Shown here: one piece after another, positions 1 to 7,116 of the stretch | How the letters are laid out: each line of letters starts with the position of its first letter | Numbering within the stretch: position 1 is the stretch's first letter | Origin: Bacteroidota bacterium | GTDB taxonomy: Bacteria > Bacteroidota > Bacteroidia > Flavobacteriales > Flavobacteriaceae | Length of the DNA stretch: 7,116 nt | Direction: 5' to 3' | Assembly (NCBI GenBank): GCA_018656255.1 | Contig: JABHYI010000075.1 | Span: 1-7,116 of the forward strand | Translations under genes and position numbers: made by a program | Notes under the pieces: model-generated | Seen by the model: only the letters and a program-made list of their open reading frames with translations | Databases searched by the model: none | What the model was told of the DNA's origin: nothing

Positions 1-14
1 AGAATTAAACTCCT

Positions 15-1091
15 ATGCTAGAAAAACTCCAAATAGTAAAAAATCGTTTTGATGAGGTGAGTGATTTAATCATTCAGCCAGATATTATAAGCGATCAAAA
101 ACAATACGTTCAGCTCAACAAGGAGTATAAGGATTTAAATGCCCTTATGAAAAAGCGGGAGCTATATATTATGGCAACCAATCATATCGCAGAGGCAGAC
201 GAAATTCTAGCAGATGGAAGTGATGCAGATATGGTAGAGATGGCAAAAATGCAATTGGATGAGGCAAAATCTAATATTGAGATTCTTGAAGAAGAAATTA
301 AGTACATGCTAATCCCTAGAGATCCTGAAGATGCAAAGAATGCAGTAATGGAGATTAAGGCTGGAACAGGTGGAGATGAAGCTAGTATTTTTGCTGGTGA
401 TTTGCATAGGATGTACACTAAGTATTGTGAAAACAAAGGATGGAAAACAAGTGTCGTTGATTTTAGTGAAGGAACCTCAGGAGGATATAAAGCCATTCAA
501 TTAGAGATTACAGGAGATGATGTCTATGGAACTTTAAAATTTGAAGCTGGTGTACACCGCGTACAGCGTGTACCCCAGACAGAAACTCAAGGCCGAGTGC
601 ACACAAGTGCAGCAACTGTAATGGTGTTTCCAGAGGCAGAAGAGTTTGATGTTCAAATAGAGATGAAGGATGTTAGGATTGATTATTTCTGTTCATCTGG
701 TCCTGGAGGACAGTCTGTAAACACAACCTACTCTGCCGTTAGGCTAACACATACCCCAACAGGATTGGTGGCGCAGTGTCAGGATCAAAAATCACAGCAT
801 AAAAATAAAGAGAAAGCATTTAAAGTGTTGCGTTCTAGATTGTATGATTTGGAGCTGGCCAAAAAGAATGCAGAAGATGCCCTAAAGCGCGGCTCACAAG
901 TAACCAGTGGAGATAGAAGTGCAAAAATACGAACCTATAATTACTCTCAAGGGCGTGTTACAGATCATAGAATTAATTTAACGCTCTATGATTTGAGCAA
1001 CATTATAGATGGAGATATTCAAAAAATAATTGATGAGTTGCAGCTGGTAGATAATACAGAGCGTCTCAAAGAATCTGGAGATACATTCTAA
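15..1091 (+). CDS. prfA: Peptide chain release factor 1 (RF1)
   Basis: This cytosolic protein recognises UAA and UAG stop codons in the ribosomal A site and triggers hydrolysis of peptidyl-tRNA. At 358 residues it matches the usual bacterial RF1 length of about 360, so it looks complete. The N-terminal third is helical. The catalytic GGQ loop is at residues 231-233 inside the [12 protein letters not shown] context, and Gln233 is the residue normally methylated by PrmC. The codon-reading PxT tripeptide is Pro187-Gln188-Thr189, within [14 protein letters not shown]. This separates RF1 from RF2, which carries SPF at this place. The [11 protein letters not shown] segment after the GGQ domain is also typical. 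The ATG at 15 gives the expected MLEKL-type N-terminus, and only 14 bases lie upstream, with no clear Shine-Dalgarno site, as is normal in Bacteroidota. The stop is 12 bp before pyrF. Identification is very secure. Confidence 0.98.
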   Translation: MLEKLQIVKNRFDEVSDLIIQPDIISDQKQYVQLNKEYKDLNALMKKRELYIMATNHIAEADEILADGSDADMVEMAKMQLDEAKSNIEILEEEIKYMLIPRDPEDAKNAVMEIKAGTGGDEASIFAGDLHRMYTKYCENKGWKTSVVDFSEGTSGGYKAIQLEITGDDVYGTLKFEAGVHRVQRVPQTETQGRVHTSAATVMVFPEAEEFDVQIEMKDVRIDYFCSSGPGGQSVNTTYSAVRLTHTPTGLVAQCQDQKSQHKNKEKAFKVLRSRLYDLELAKKNAEDALKRGSQVTSGDRSAKIRTYNYSQGRVTDHRINLTLYDLSNIIDGDIQKIIDELQLVDNTERLKESGDTF

Positions 1092-1103
1092 AAAACACGT
1101 TCT

Positions 1104-1922
1104 ATGACTACTCAAGAATTAGTAGACCAAATACATCAAAAAAAATCCTTCTTATGCATAGGATTAGATGTAGATATGGACAAGATTCCTGAGCATTTAC
1201 TGCAACAAGAAGACCCTATTTTTGCCTTTAATAAACAAATAATAGATGCAACGCATCATCTTGCGGTTGCCTTCAAGCCAAACACTGCTTTTTACGAAGC
1301 CTATGGTTTAAAAGGCTGGAGAGCCCTTGAAAAAACAATACAATACCTTAATAAAAAGTATCCAGAAATTTTTACCATTGCCGATGCTAAGCGCGGAGAT
1401 ATTGGTAATACCTCAAGTATGTATGCTAAAGCCTTTTTTGAGGACCTAGCCTTTGATGCTGTAACGGTTGCCCCTTATATGGGGAAAGATTCTGTAGAGC
1501 CTTTTTTGGCCTTTGAGCAAAAACATACCATTATGTTAGCCCTTACCTCAAACCAAGGTGCTTTTGATTTTCAGACTAAAATATCAGAGGGAGAACAACT
1601 ATATAAACAAGTGCTTAAAACATCAACCACCTGGCAAAATGCTCACAATCTAATGTATGTCATTGGAGCAACCAAAGCAACCTACCTTGCTCAGGTTCGC
1701 GCAATCGTGCCCGATAGTTTTTTACTTGTTCCAGGAGTGGGCGCCCAGGGAGGAAACTTGCAAGATGTTTGCACCTATGGTATGAACGCAAATATTGGTT
1801 TGCTTGTTAACTCTTCTCGCGGTATTATTTACGCCTCATCAGGTTCAGATTTTGCAGAAGCTGCAGCAAAAGCGGCCCATAATTTACAGCAACAAATGCA
1901 GGTTATTTTAGATGCAATGTAA
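1104..1922 (+). CDS. pyrF: Orotidine 5'-phosphate decarboxylase, type 2
   Basis: This enzyme catalyses the last step of de novo UMP synthesis, decarboxylating OMP to UMP in the cytosol. The 272-residue length and the sequence fit the longer type 2 subfamily (PyrF_sub2) rather than the roughly 230-residue E. coli type. Visible landmarks of the TIM barrel are GLDVD at residues 20-24, a lysine in AFKPN (Lys58), and the catalytic [10 protein letters not shown] block starting at Asp94 with Lys96 and Asp99 as the charged active-site network. The phosphate-gripping end is PGVGAQGG at 210-217 and NSSRGI with Arg239. The ATG at 1104 lies 12 bp after the prfA stop. The 3' end overlaps the next gene by 11 bp, so the three genes are probably one transcript. 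Nothing suggests damage. The link with prfA looks like housekeeping linkage rather than a shared pathway. Confidence 0.97.
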   Translation: MTTQELVDQIHQKKSFLCIGLDVDMDKIPEHLLQQEDPIFAFNKQIIDATHHLAVAFKPNTAFYEAYGLKGWRALEKTIQYLNKKYPEIFTIADAKRGDIGNTSSMYAKAFFEDLAFDAVTVAPYMGKDSVEPFLAFEQKHTIMLALTSNQGAFDFQTKISEGEQLYKQVLKTSTTWQNAHNLMYVIGATKATYLAQVRAIVPDSFLLVPGVGAQGGNLQDVCTYGMNANIGLLVNSSRGIIYASSGSDFAEAAAKAAHNLQQQMQVILDAM

Positions 1923-2685
1923 AGATCAGTTACATACTGTTTTTGAGTTTTTACAAACCCCAAAACGTATTGTGTCTTTAGTGCCTTCTCAAACAGAGCT
2001 GCTTATTGATTTAGGGTTAAAAAAACAAGTAGTTGGAATTACCAAATTTTGCACTCATCCAACATCTCTTAAAGATGAGAAAACCATCGTTGGAGGAACC
2101 AAAACAATTCATTTAGATAAAATAAGAGCCTTACAGCCAGATATTATTATTTGCAATAAGGAGGAGAATACGAAAGAGATAGTAGCCTTATGCGCAACCA
2201 TAGCCCCTGTGTGGGTGAGTGATATTTATACTCTAAAGGATGCTCTTGAGATGATCTCTTTGCTAGGCACCTTGTTTGAAAAAGAAGAAAAAGCCTTTGA
2301 TATTATCACAAACATTAGAAATCAATACACTTTGTTTACTAAATTTATTGCGCAAAAAAACACAAAAAAGGTAGCCTATCTTATATGGCAAAAGCCGTTT
2401 ATGGTAGCCGGAGTAAATACCTTTATTAATAATTTATTGAGCATTAATAAGTTTGAAAATATAGTTAAAACACCTGCTTCAAGATACCCAGAACTGGATA
2501 TAGAAGATCTAAAACAGGCAGATCTTATTTTACTGTCATCAGAGCCTTTTCCATTTTCAAAAACGCATCTAAAGGCTTTAGAAAAGGCTACCCAAAAGCA
2601 GGTGCTGCTGGTAGATGGAGCCTATTTTTCTTGGTATGGCTCAAGATTGCAAAATGCGTTTAGGTATTTTAAAACCCTGCATTAA
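1912..2685 (+). CDS. Leaderless BtuF/TroA-like helical-backbone metal (cobalamin/siderophore) receptor protein
   Basis: This 257-residue protein resembles the substrate-binding proteins of cobalamin and iron-siderophore ABC transporters (COG0614, BtuF-like, helical-backbone fold). Seen in the sequence: [13 protein letters not shown] at residues 19-31, matching the start of the first lobe in BtuF-like proteins; [11 protein letters not shown] ending at residue 50; [11 protein letters not shown] at 76-86; WQKPFMVAG at 159-167; [10 protein letters not shown] at 191-200; and the closing [12 protein letters not shown] at 234-245. The N-terminus is [13 protein letters not shown], with no hydrophobic signal peptide or lipobox, and the conserved fold begins at about residue 19, so little room for an export signal exists. 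No in-frame start further upstream is plausible because the frame runs into pyrF, which it already overlaps by 11 bp. The protein is therefore probably cytosolic, and no permease or ATPase gene is adjacent. Ligand and function are unknown; B12 is one option by family likeness only. Translational coupling to pyrF is likely. Confidence 0.85.
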   Translation: MQCKDQLHTVFEFLQTPKRIVSLVPSQTELLIDLGLKKQVVGITKFCTHPTSLKDEKTIVGGTKTIHLDKIRALQPDIIICNKEENTKEIVALCATIAPVWVSDIYTLKDALEMISLLGTLFEKEEKAFDIITNIRNQYTLFTKFIAQKNTKKVAYLIWQKPFMVAGVNTFINNLLSINKFENIVKTPASRYPELDIEDLKQADLILLSSEPFPFSKTHLKALEKATQKQVLLVDGAYFSWYGSRLQNAFRYFKTLH

Positions 2686-2761
2686 CCTCTAGCATCCTAT
2701 ATAATAGCTTTATTGTTTTAGGCATTTGGTTTTGAGACACATTCAATTACAAGTCAAAAAA

Positions 2762-2789
2762 AAGGCCCTTTACAATTGTAAAGGGCCTT
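2762..2789 (-). terminator. Perfect 28-bp palindrome, intrinsic terminator of the T9SS cargo gene
   Basis: The two 14-base arms, AAGGCCCTTTACAA and its exact reverse complement, meet without a spacer at 2775/2776. In RNA the central bases would form a small loop on a GC-rich stem. Read on the - strand the stem is followed by eight T's (A-run at 2756-2763 on the + strand, overlapping the stem foot), the classic rho-independent form, and it lies 24 bp past the stop of the 2814-3728 gene. On the + strand the stem is followed by AAAGTATTTTA rather than a T-run, so it would be at best a weak stop for the prfA-pyrF cluster arriving from the other side. Confidence 0.9.
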
Positions 2790-2813
2790 AAAGTATTTTA
2801 TGTAGTAATAGAA

Positions 2814-3728
2814 TTACTTAATAACTTTTACACTTTTAGATGTACCATTGATAGTAACATTTACTAAGTATACACCAGCGTTTAGTGAACTCATGTCAAG
2901 TGAAGGAGATACTACTCCTGGGTTAACATTCATTACAACTTTTCCTAGTACGTCATATACAGTAACATTTTGTACTGCATCAGCAGTTTGGATGTTTAAA
3001 GTATTTACAACTGGGTTAGGATATACACTAAATACAGCAGCGTTAAAGTCATCAGCACCTAAAGAGCCTTCAGCGAAGATTACATCGTCGATGTATAATT
3101 CGTTGTTAGCATCAATAGAGAAAAAGTCAATACCTCCTAAGATAGCATCTGCAGCAAATTCTTGTGGATCGTCATTAACGGTGTTACCATTGATAGAGAT
3201 GTGCCATGTTGGAGTACTTGCGTCAAGGTCAAAAACAATTGTTACTGGAAACCATGCATCTTCTGGGTATTCTTCAGTCTCACCTGTAAATTCATCAAGA
3301 AATACACCTGCGTTAGTTGCTCCTTGGTTAAAGTATAGGTTACTAGAGTTAAATACTCCACCTCCGCCACCTCCAGCGCCTTCGTTTTCTGTTTCTCCTT
3401 GGATATTGAAGTAAGCTCCTCTACCTGCAGGAATGTATGCTTGGAATTGTAAAGTCCACTGTCCAGCATCTAAGTTTTGTGTTAACATCATTACGTCCAT
3501 AGCTCCAGAGTCATCAACATAAAGAGATTGTGATCCAGACAATGCAAAATCATTAACAATATCAATATCTTCAGCTGGGTTTGGTGATCCAGACCATACT
3601 CCCCATACATCAAGGTTTTGTGATCCCATGTCTCCAAGGTCATAGCTCTCTGCGTCATCAGTGAACTGTGCATTCATGTTAAGTGTGAATGCGAAAGCTG
3701 CAATAGCTAAAATGTAAATTTTTTTCAT
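2814..3728 (-). CDS. Secreted protein with C-terminal T9SS type A sorting domain, function unknown
   Basis: This 304-residue protein is exported and probably surface-attached or released through the type IX secretion system. Residues 1-20 are a Sec signal peptide (MKK, hydrophobic core, cleavage probably after NMNA-20 before Gln21). The mature start, TDDAESYDLGDMG, resembles the FDDFESY-type opening of several Bacteroidota secreted proteins. Residues about 21-220 are acidic, Trp- and Gly-containing and beta-rich, with features of a jelly-roll/LamG-like sandwich (LYVDDSG, WTLQFQAYIPAG, WHISINGN, LYIDDVIF); that fold is inferred, not proven. A run of six glycines lies at 119-124. The C-terminal 70 residues, from VYPNP at 235, through VTVYDVLGKVV and LNAGVYLVNV, to the terminal KVIK, match the T9SS type A domain. 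The gene is monocistronic, converges on the prfA-pyrF cluster and ends in its own terminator. The A-rich stretch before the ATG (AAAACAAAAATT) is typical of flavobacterial leaders. No enzymatic motif is seen; a carbohydrate-binding or structural role is a guess. Confidence 0.9.
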   Translation of the reverse strand: MKKIYILAIAAFAFTLNMNAQFTDDAESYDLGDMGSQNLDVWGVWSGSPNPAEDIDIVNDFALSGSQSLYVDDSGAMDVMMLTQNLDAGQWTLQFQAYIPAGRGAYFNIQGETENEGAGGGGGGVFNSSNLYFNQGATNAGVFLDEFTGETEEYPEDAWFPVTIVFDLDASTPTWHISINGNTVNDDPQEFAADAILGGIDFFSIDANNELYIDDVIFAEGSLGADDFNAAVFSVYPNPVVNTLNIQTADAVQNVTVYDVLGKVVMNVNPGVVSPSLDMSSLNAGVYLVNVTINGTSKSVKVIK

Positions 3729-3806
3729 AATTTTTGTTTTAATAGTTTTTTAAAAAATATTGTAAGGGTACAATTTAGATAATTTTATTGAATTGTTAAA
3801 AATATA

Positions 3807-3827
3807 TTACCATAACTTTTACCATAA
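3807..3827. repeat. Tandem direct repeat TTACCATAA, 12-bp period
   Basis: TTACCATAA occurs at 3807-3815 and again at 3819-3827, separated by CTT, giving a 12-bp centre-to-centre spacing, close to one helical turn. It lies upstream of the icmF -7 box and also upstream of the divergent - strand gene. Such same-face repeats can be regulator binding sites, but in AT-rich DNA a chance match is possible, and no regulator gene is in the window. Confidence 0.35.
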
Positions 3828-3882
3828 ATTCTTAATTTTAGAGGTATTGTTTCCCTTTTTAGCTTCAAAACTCAATTTTCGT

Positions 3883-3890
3883 TAACTTTG
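3883..3890 (+). promoter_or_regulatory. Bacteroidota-type -7 promoter box of icmF
   Basis: TAACTTTG fits the TAnnTTTG consensus used by the primary sigma factor of Bacteroidota. It ends 24 bp before the icmF ATG, so transcription would start at about 3895-3898 with a leader of roughly 20 bases. A clear -33 TTG element at the usual spacing is lacking; only a T-run at 3856-3860 sits in about the right place. The leader between the box and the ATG is A/T-rich without a Shine-Dalgarno site. Confidence 0.65.
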
Positions 3891-3914
3891 CACCCACAAT
3901 TTATAAAAACCATA

Positions 3915-6900
3915 ATGCAACAACAAACACCCTATTTTCCAAAATACAAAGTACGTATTGTTACAGCTGCCTCTTTATTTGATGGCCATGACGCGGCTAT
4001 AAATATTATGCGCCGCATTATACAATCTACAGGGGTTGAGGTGATACATTTAGGGCATGACAGGAGTGTTGAGCAGGTTGTTAATACGGCCATACAAGAA
4101 GATGCAAATGCTATTGCCTTAACCTCATACCAAGGAGGTCATAATGAGTATTTTAAATACATGTATGATCTTTTGCAAGAAAAAGGTGCAGGTCATATCA
4201 AAATATTTGGCGGCGGTGGCGGTGTTATACTCCCCAAAGAAATTAAAGAATTAATGGCATACGGAATCACAAGGATATATTCTCCTGATGATGGCCGCGC
4301 GCTTGGCCTGCAAGGCATGATTAACGATTTGGTGAAAACATCAGATTTCCCTGTTGGTGATAAGCTCAATGGAGAATTAGCCCTTTTAAGTGACAAAAAT
4401 CCTGGTGCCATTGCAAGAATCATATCTGCGGCAGAGAATTTCCCTGAGGTAGCCAGTGAAACTCTAGAAAAAATATACAAAAACAATAAGGCTTTAAAAA
4501 CACCCGTACTGGGTATTACAGGAACTGGTGGGGCTGGTAAATCTTCTTTGGTTGATGAGCTTGTAAGAAGATTTTTAATTGATTTTCCTGATAAAACCAT
4601 TGGGCTTATATCTGTAGATCCTTCAAAAAGAAAAACAGGTGGCGCGCTTCTAGGAGATAGAATTAGAATGAATGCTATACACTCACCTAGAGTGTATATG
4701 CGCAGTTTAGCAACGCGTCAATCCAATCTTGCGCTGTCAAAATATGTAGCACAAACTATAGAGGTAATTAAAGCGGCATCTTATGATTTAATTATTCTAG
4801 AAACCTCAGGTATTGGACAAAGCGATACAGAAATTATAGAACACAGTGATGTTTCTTTGTATGTGATGACACCAGAGTTTGGAGCGGCAACCCAATTAGA
4901 GAAGATAGACATGCTAGATTTTGCAGATTTGGTAGCCATCAATAAGTTTGATAAACGCGGCTCTTTAGATGCGCTTCGAGATGTAAAAAAACAGTACATG
5001 CGTAACCACCAATTGTGGGATACCCATCAAGATAATCTACCTGTATTTGGCACTATTGCATCTCAGTTTAATGATCCTGGGATGAATAAATTATACGGCG
5101 CTATTATGGCCGAGTTAGAAGAAAAAACTCAGACAGATTTAAAATCTACATTTCAAATCACAGATGAAATGTCTGAAAAAATCTTTGTGATTCCTCCCGC
5201 AAGAACACGTTATTTATCTGAAATTTCAGAAAGTAATAGAGCCTATGATAAAAAAGCAAGTGCTCAAGCAGAAGTTGCACAAAAACTCTATGGTATTTTT
5301 AAAACCATAGAATCTATAACCGAAGTACTTCCTGAGTTTGACAAAACAGGAATCACCATTGATATTGCTGCTATCTCTGAAGAAAAAAAGGAGTTAACAA
5401 CCCTTCTTTTAGCAGAATTTGATCGCGAAAAGCTAAATCTAAACCCTTACAACTGGGAAGTAATTATAGGTTGGGAGCAAAAAGTAAATAGATACAAAAA
5501 TCCTATATATACTTTTAAAGTACGTGACAAAGAAATTAACATAGATACCCATACTCAGAGTTTGTCTCATTCTCAAATTCCAAAAGTAGCACTTCCAAAG
5601 TATAAGGCTTGGGGTGATATTTTAAAATGGACCTTGCAAGAAAACGTTCCGGGAGAATTTCCATACACATCAGGGCTGTATCCCTTTAAAAGAACTGGAG
5701 AAGATCCAACCCGTATGTTTGCAGGAGAGGGAGGGCCAGAGAGAACCAATCGCCGTTTTCATTATGTCTCTCTAGGTATGCCAGCAAAACGTTTATCTAC
5801 GGCCTTTGACAGTGTTACTCTTTATGGTAATGATCCAAATTTAAGACCAGATATTTACGGAAAAATTGGTAATGCGGGTGTGTCTATATGTTGTTTGGAT
5901 GATGCAAAAAAACTCTACAGTGGTTTTGATTTGAGTGATCCTATGACCTCTGTAAGTATGACAATAAATGGGCCTGCACCCATGTTGCTTGGCTTTTTTA
6001 TGAATGCCGCCATAGATCAAAACTGTGAGAAATATATCAAAGAGCACGGTTTAGAGAAAGAAGTAGCAAAAAAAATAAACACTATTTACAAGCAGCGCGG
6101 TGTGCAAAGACCAACCTATCAAGGTCCTTTGCCAGAGGGTAATGACGGGCTTGGGCTTCTTTTACTTGGTATTACTGGAGATTTAGTGTTACCAAAAACG
6201 GTGTATGATACAATAAAGGCAGACACCATGACCCAAGTGCGTGGAACCGTACAGGCAGATATCTTAAAAGAAGATCAAGCACAAAACACCTGTATTTTTT
6301 CTACAGAATTTGCCCTAAGGCTTATGGGTGATGTACAAGATTATTTCATTAAAAATCAAGTGCGTAATTTTTACTCTGTTTCTATAAGTGGGTATCATAT
6401 TGCAGAAGCAGGTGCAAACCCAATCACTCAACTAGCTTTTACATTATCTAACGGGTTTACCTATGTGGAGTACTATTTAAGCCGTGGGATGGATATCAAT
6501 AAGTTTGGGCCTAATTTATCATTTTTCTTTAGCAATGGGATTGATCCAGAATATTCTGTGATTGGTCGTGTTGCACGTAAGATATGGAGTAAAGCCATGA
6601 AAGATAAATACGGTGCCAATCCAAGAGCACAGATGCTTAAATACCATATCCAAACATCTGGCCGCTCATTGCATGCTCAGGAAATAGACTTTAATGACAT
6701 ACGTACCACATTGCAGGCTTTGTACGCGATTAATGATAATTGTAATTCTTTACATACAAACGCTTATGATGAGGCCATTACAACCCCTACAGAAGAAAGT
6801 GTGAGAAGAGCTATGGCAATCCAGTTAATTATTAATAAAGAATTAGGACTGGCCAAAAACGAGAATCCAATACAAGGATCTTTCATTATTGAAGAGCTTA

Positions 6901-7116
6901 CAGACCTTGTGGAAGAAGCAGTACTTAGAGAGTTTGATAGTATTACAGAAAGAGGTGGAGTTCTAGGTGCCATGGAGACAATGTACCAACGAAGTAAAAT
7001 TCAGGAAGAGAGTTTGTATTATGAAACTCTTAAACATACAGGAGAGTTTCCAATAATAGGTGTAAATACTTTTTTAAGTAGCAAAGGATCACCAACTGTA
7101 GAGCCTGCAGAAGTTA
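3915..7116 (+). CDS. icmF: Fused B12-dependent isobutyryl-CoA mutase IcmF (3' end outside window)
   Basis: IcmF carries an adenosylcobalamin-dependent carbon-skeleton mutase and its own GTPase chaperone in one cytosolic chain, interconverting isobutyryl-CoA and n-butyryl-CoA. All 1067 codons visible are open; the stop is beyond the window, and by family length some tens of C-terminal residues are missing. Residues about 8-140 are the B12-binding domain with DGHD at 23-26, where His25 is the expected lower cobalt ligand, and five glycines at 99-103. Residues about 195-415 are the MeaB-like G domain: P-loop GTGGAGKS at 203-210, DPSKRKTGG from Asp235, ETSGIGQSD at 296-304, and NKFD at 343-346 for guanine specificity. 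A linker leads to the mutase barrel from about 555, with [13 protein letters not shown] from His911. Phe602 (RMFAGEG) and Gln790 (DQAQNT) sit where methylmalonyl-CoA mutase has Tyr and Arg, favouring an uncharged acyl group. The ATG at 3915 gives a typical family N-terminus 24 bp after a promoter box. Identification as IcmF is secure; exact substrate is inferred. Confidence 0.96.
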   Translation, partial: MQQQTPYFPKYKVRIVTAASLFDGHDAAINIMRRIIQSTGVEVIHLGHDRSVEQVVNTAIQEDANAIALTSYQGGHNEYFKYMYDLLQEKGAGHIKIFGGGGGVILPKEIKELMAYGITRIYSPDDGRALGLQGMINDLVKTSDFPVGDKLNGELALLSDKNPGAIARIISAAENFPEVASETLEKIYKNNKALKTPVLGITGTGGAGKSSLVDELVRRFLIDFPDKTIGLISVDPSKRKTGGALLGDRIRMNAIHSPRVYMRSLATRQSNLALSKYVAQTIEVIKAASYDLIILETSGIGQSDTEIIEHSDVSLYVMTPEFGAATQLEKIDMLDFADLVAINKFDKRGSLDALRDVKKQYMRNHQLWDTHQDNLPVFGTIASQFNDPGMNKLYGAIMAELEEKTQTDLKSTFQITDEMSEKIFVIPPARTRYLSEISESNRAYDKKASAQAEVAQKLYGIFKTIESITEVLPEFDKTGITIDIAAISEEKKELTTLLLAEFDREKLNLNPYNWEVIIGWEQKVNRYKNPIYTFKVRDKEINIDTHTQSLSHSQIPKVALPKYKAWGDILKWTLQENVPGEFPYTSGLYPFKRTGEDPTRMFAGEGGPERTNRRFHYVSLGMPAKRLSTAFDSVTLYGNDPNLRPDIYGKIGNAGVSICCLDDAKKLYSGFDLSDPMTSVSMTINGPAPMLLGFFMNAAIDQNCEKYIKEHGLEKEVAKKINTIYKQRGVQRPTYQGPLPEGNDGLGLLLLGITGDLVLPKTVYDTIKADTMTQVRGTVQADILKEDQAQNTCIFSTEFALRLMGDVQDYFIKNQVRNFYSVSISGYHIAEAGANPITQLAFTLSNGFTYVEYYLSRGMDINKFGPNLSFFFSNGIDPEYSVIGRVARKIWSKAMKDKYGANPRAQMLKYHIQTSGRSLHAQEIDFNDIRTTLQALYAINDNCNSLHTNAYDEAITTPTEESVRRAMAIQLIINKELGLAKNENPIQGSFIIEELTDLVEEAVLREFDSITERGGVLGAMETMYQRSKIQEESLYYETLKHTGEFPIIGVNTFLSSKGSPTVEPAEV

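Larger units (their letters stand above)
3729..3914. other. Divergent intergenic region between the T9SS cargo gene and icmF
   Basis: This 186-bp AT-rich spacer separates two genes read away from each other, so it should contain both promoters. The icmF-side promoter is recognisable (separate entry). For the - strand gene I see only a poor candidate: TAAATTG, read on the - strand at 3777-3771, one base short of the TAnnTTTG form. A 9-mer direct repeat lies at 3807-3827. I see no riboswitch-like conserved boxes and no RNA gene here; in particular, no cobalamin riboswitch core is apparent before the B12-dependent icmF. Confidence 0.6.

Noticed and set aside
182..496. 104-codon open frame on the - strand inside prfA
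   Set aside because: It lies wholly antisense to the strongly conserved RF1 reading frame, its translation shows no family features, and it has no upstream promoter or spacing of its own.
573..581. Pro-Gln-Thr in place of the E. coli Pro-Ala-Thr stop-codon reading motif in RF1
   Set aside because: The middle residue of PxT is variable among RF1 proteins. Pro and Thr are kept and the context is normal, so there is no reason to infer altered stop-codon use.
2848..3414. 188-codon open frame on the + strand opposite the T9SS gene
   Set aside because: The - strand frame has a signal peptide, sorting domain and matching terminator. The + strand translation has none of these, and its proline run is just the complement of the glycine run.
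3729..3914. Possible cobalamin riboswitch before the B12-dependent icmF
   Set aside because: The predicted leader is only about 20 bases, and no B12-box-like or extended stem pattern is visible in the spacer.
4193..4600. 135-codon and smaller open frames on the - strand within icmF (also near 4781-4999, 5841-6047, 6764-6973)
   Set aside because: All are antisense to conserved IcmF motifs and show no recognisable protein features.
1..7116. Mobile element, CRISPR array, toxin-antitoxin or defence genes
   Set aside because: No transposase, integrase, repeat-spacer pattern, tRNA or small gene pair is visible. Nearly all of the window is accounted for by five intact or edge-cut genes.

Overview
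The window reads as an ordinary chromosomal stretch of a marine-type Flavobacteriaceae or close Bacteroidota relative. The evidence is the AT-rich sequence, tight gene packing without Shine-Dalgarno sites, a TAnnTTTG promoter motif, and a secreted protein with the C-terminal sorting domain of the type IX secretion system (T9SS), which is confined to Bacteroidota. I recognise five genes; only the last is cut by the window edge.

Positions 15-2685 (+ strand) hold a compact three-gene cluster. It contains prfA (peptide chain release factor 1), pyrF (orotidine 5'-phosphate decarboxylase, long type 2 form) and a cobalamin/iron-siderophore binding-protein-like gene (BtuF/TroA fold). The spacing is 12 bp, then an 11-bp overlap, so co-transcription and probably translational coupling are expected. 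The third protein has no signal peptide although its family is mostly periplasmic, so a cytosolic role is likely.

Positions 2686-3728 hold a convergent gene on the - strand. It encodes a 304-residue secreted protein with a signal peptide, an acidic beta-rich body containing a six-glycine run, and a C-terminal T9SS type A sorting domain. A perfect 28-bp palindrome followed (on the - strand) by eight T's lies just beyond its stop and is a convincing intrinsic terminator.

Positions 3729-3914 are a divergent intergenic region with a Bacteroidota-type -7 box for the following gene and a short tandem 9-mer repeat.

Positions 3915-7116 (+ strand) hold a large open frame, 1067 codons without a stop, running off the window. 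It is IcmF, the natural fusion of a B12-binding domain, a MeaB-like GTPase chaperone and an acyl-CoA mutase domain. The residues that separate isobutyryl-CoA mutase from methylmalonyl-CoA mutase (Phe602 and Gln790 here) point to isobutyryl/butyryl-CoA type substrates.

I see no clear sign of an undescribed multi-gene system, mobile element, CRISPR array or RNA gene. The points most worth following up are the leaderless BtuF-like protein one gene away from a B12 enzyme, the uncharacterised T9SS cargo, and the true substrate of the IcmF.
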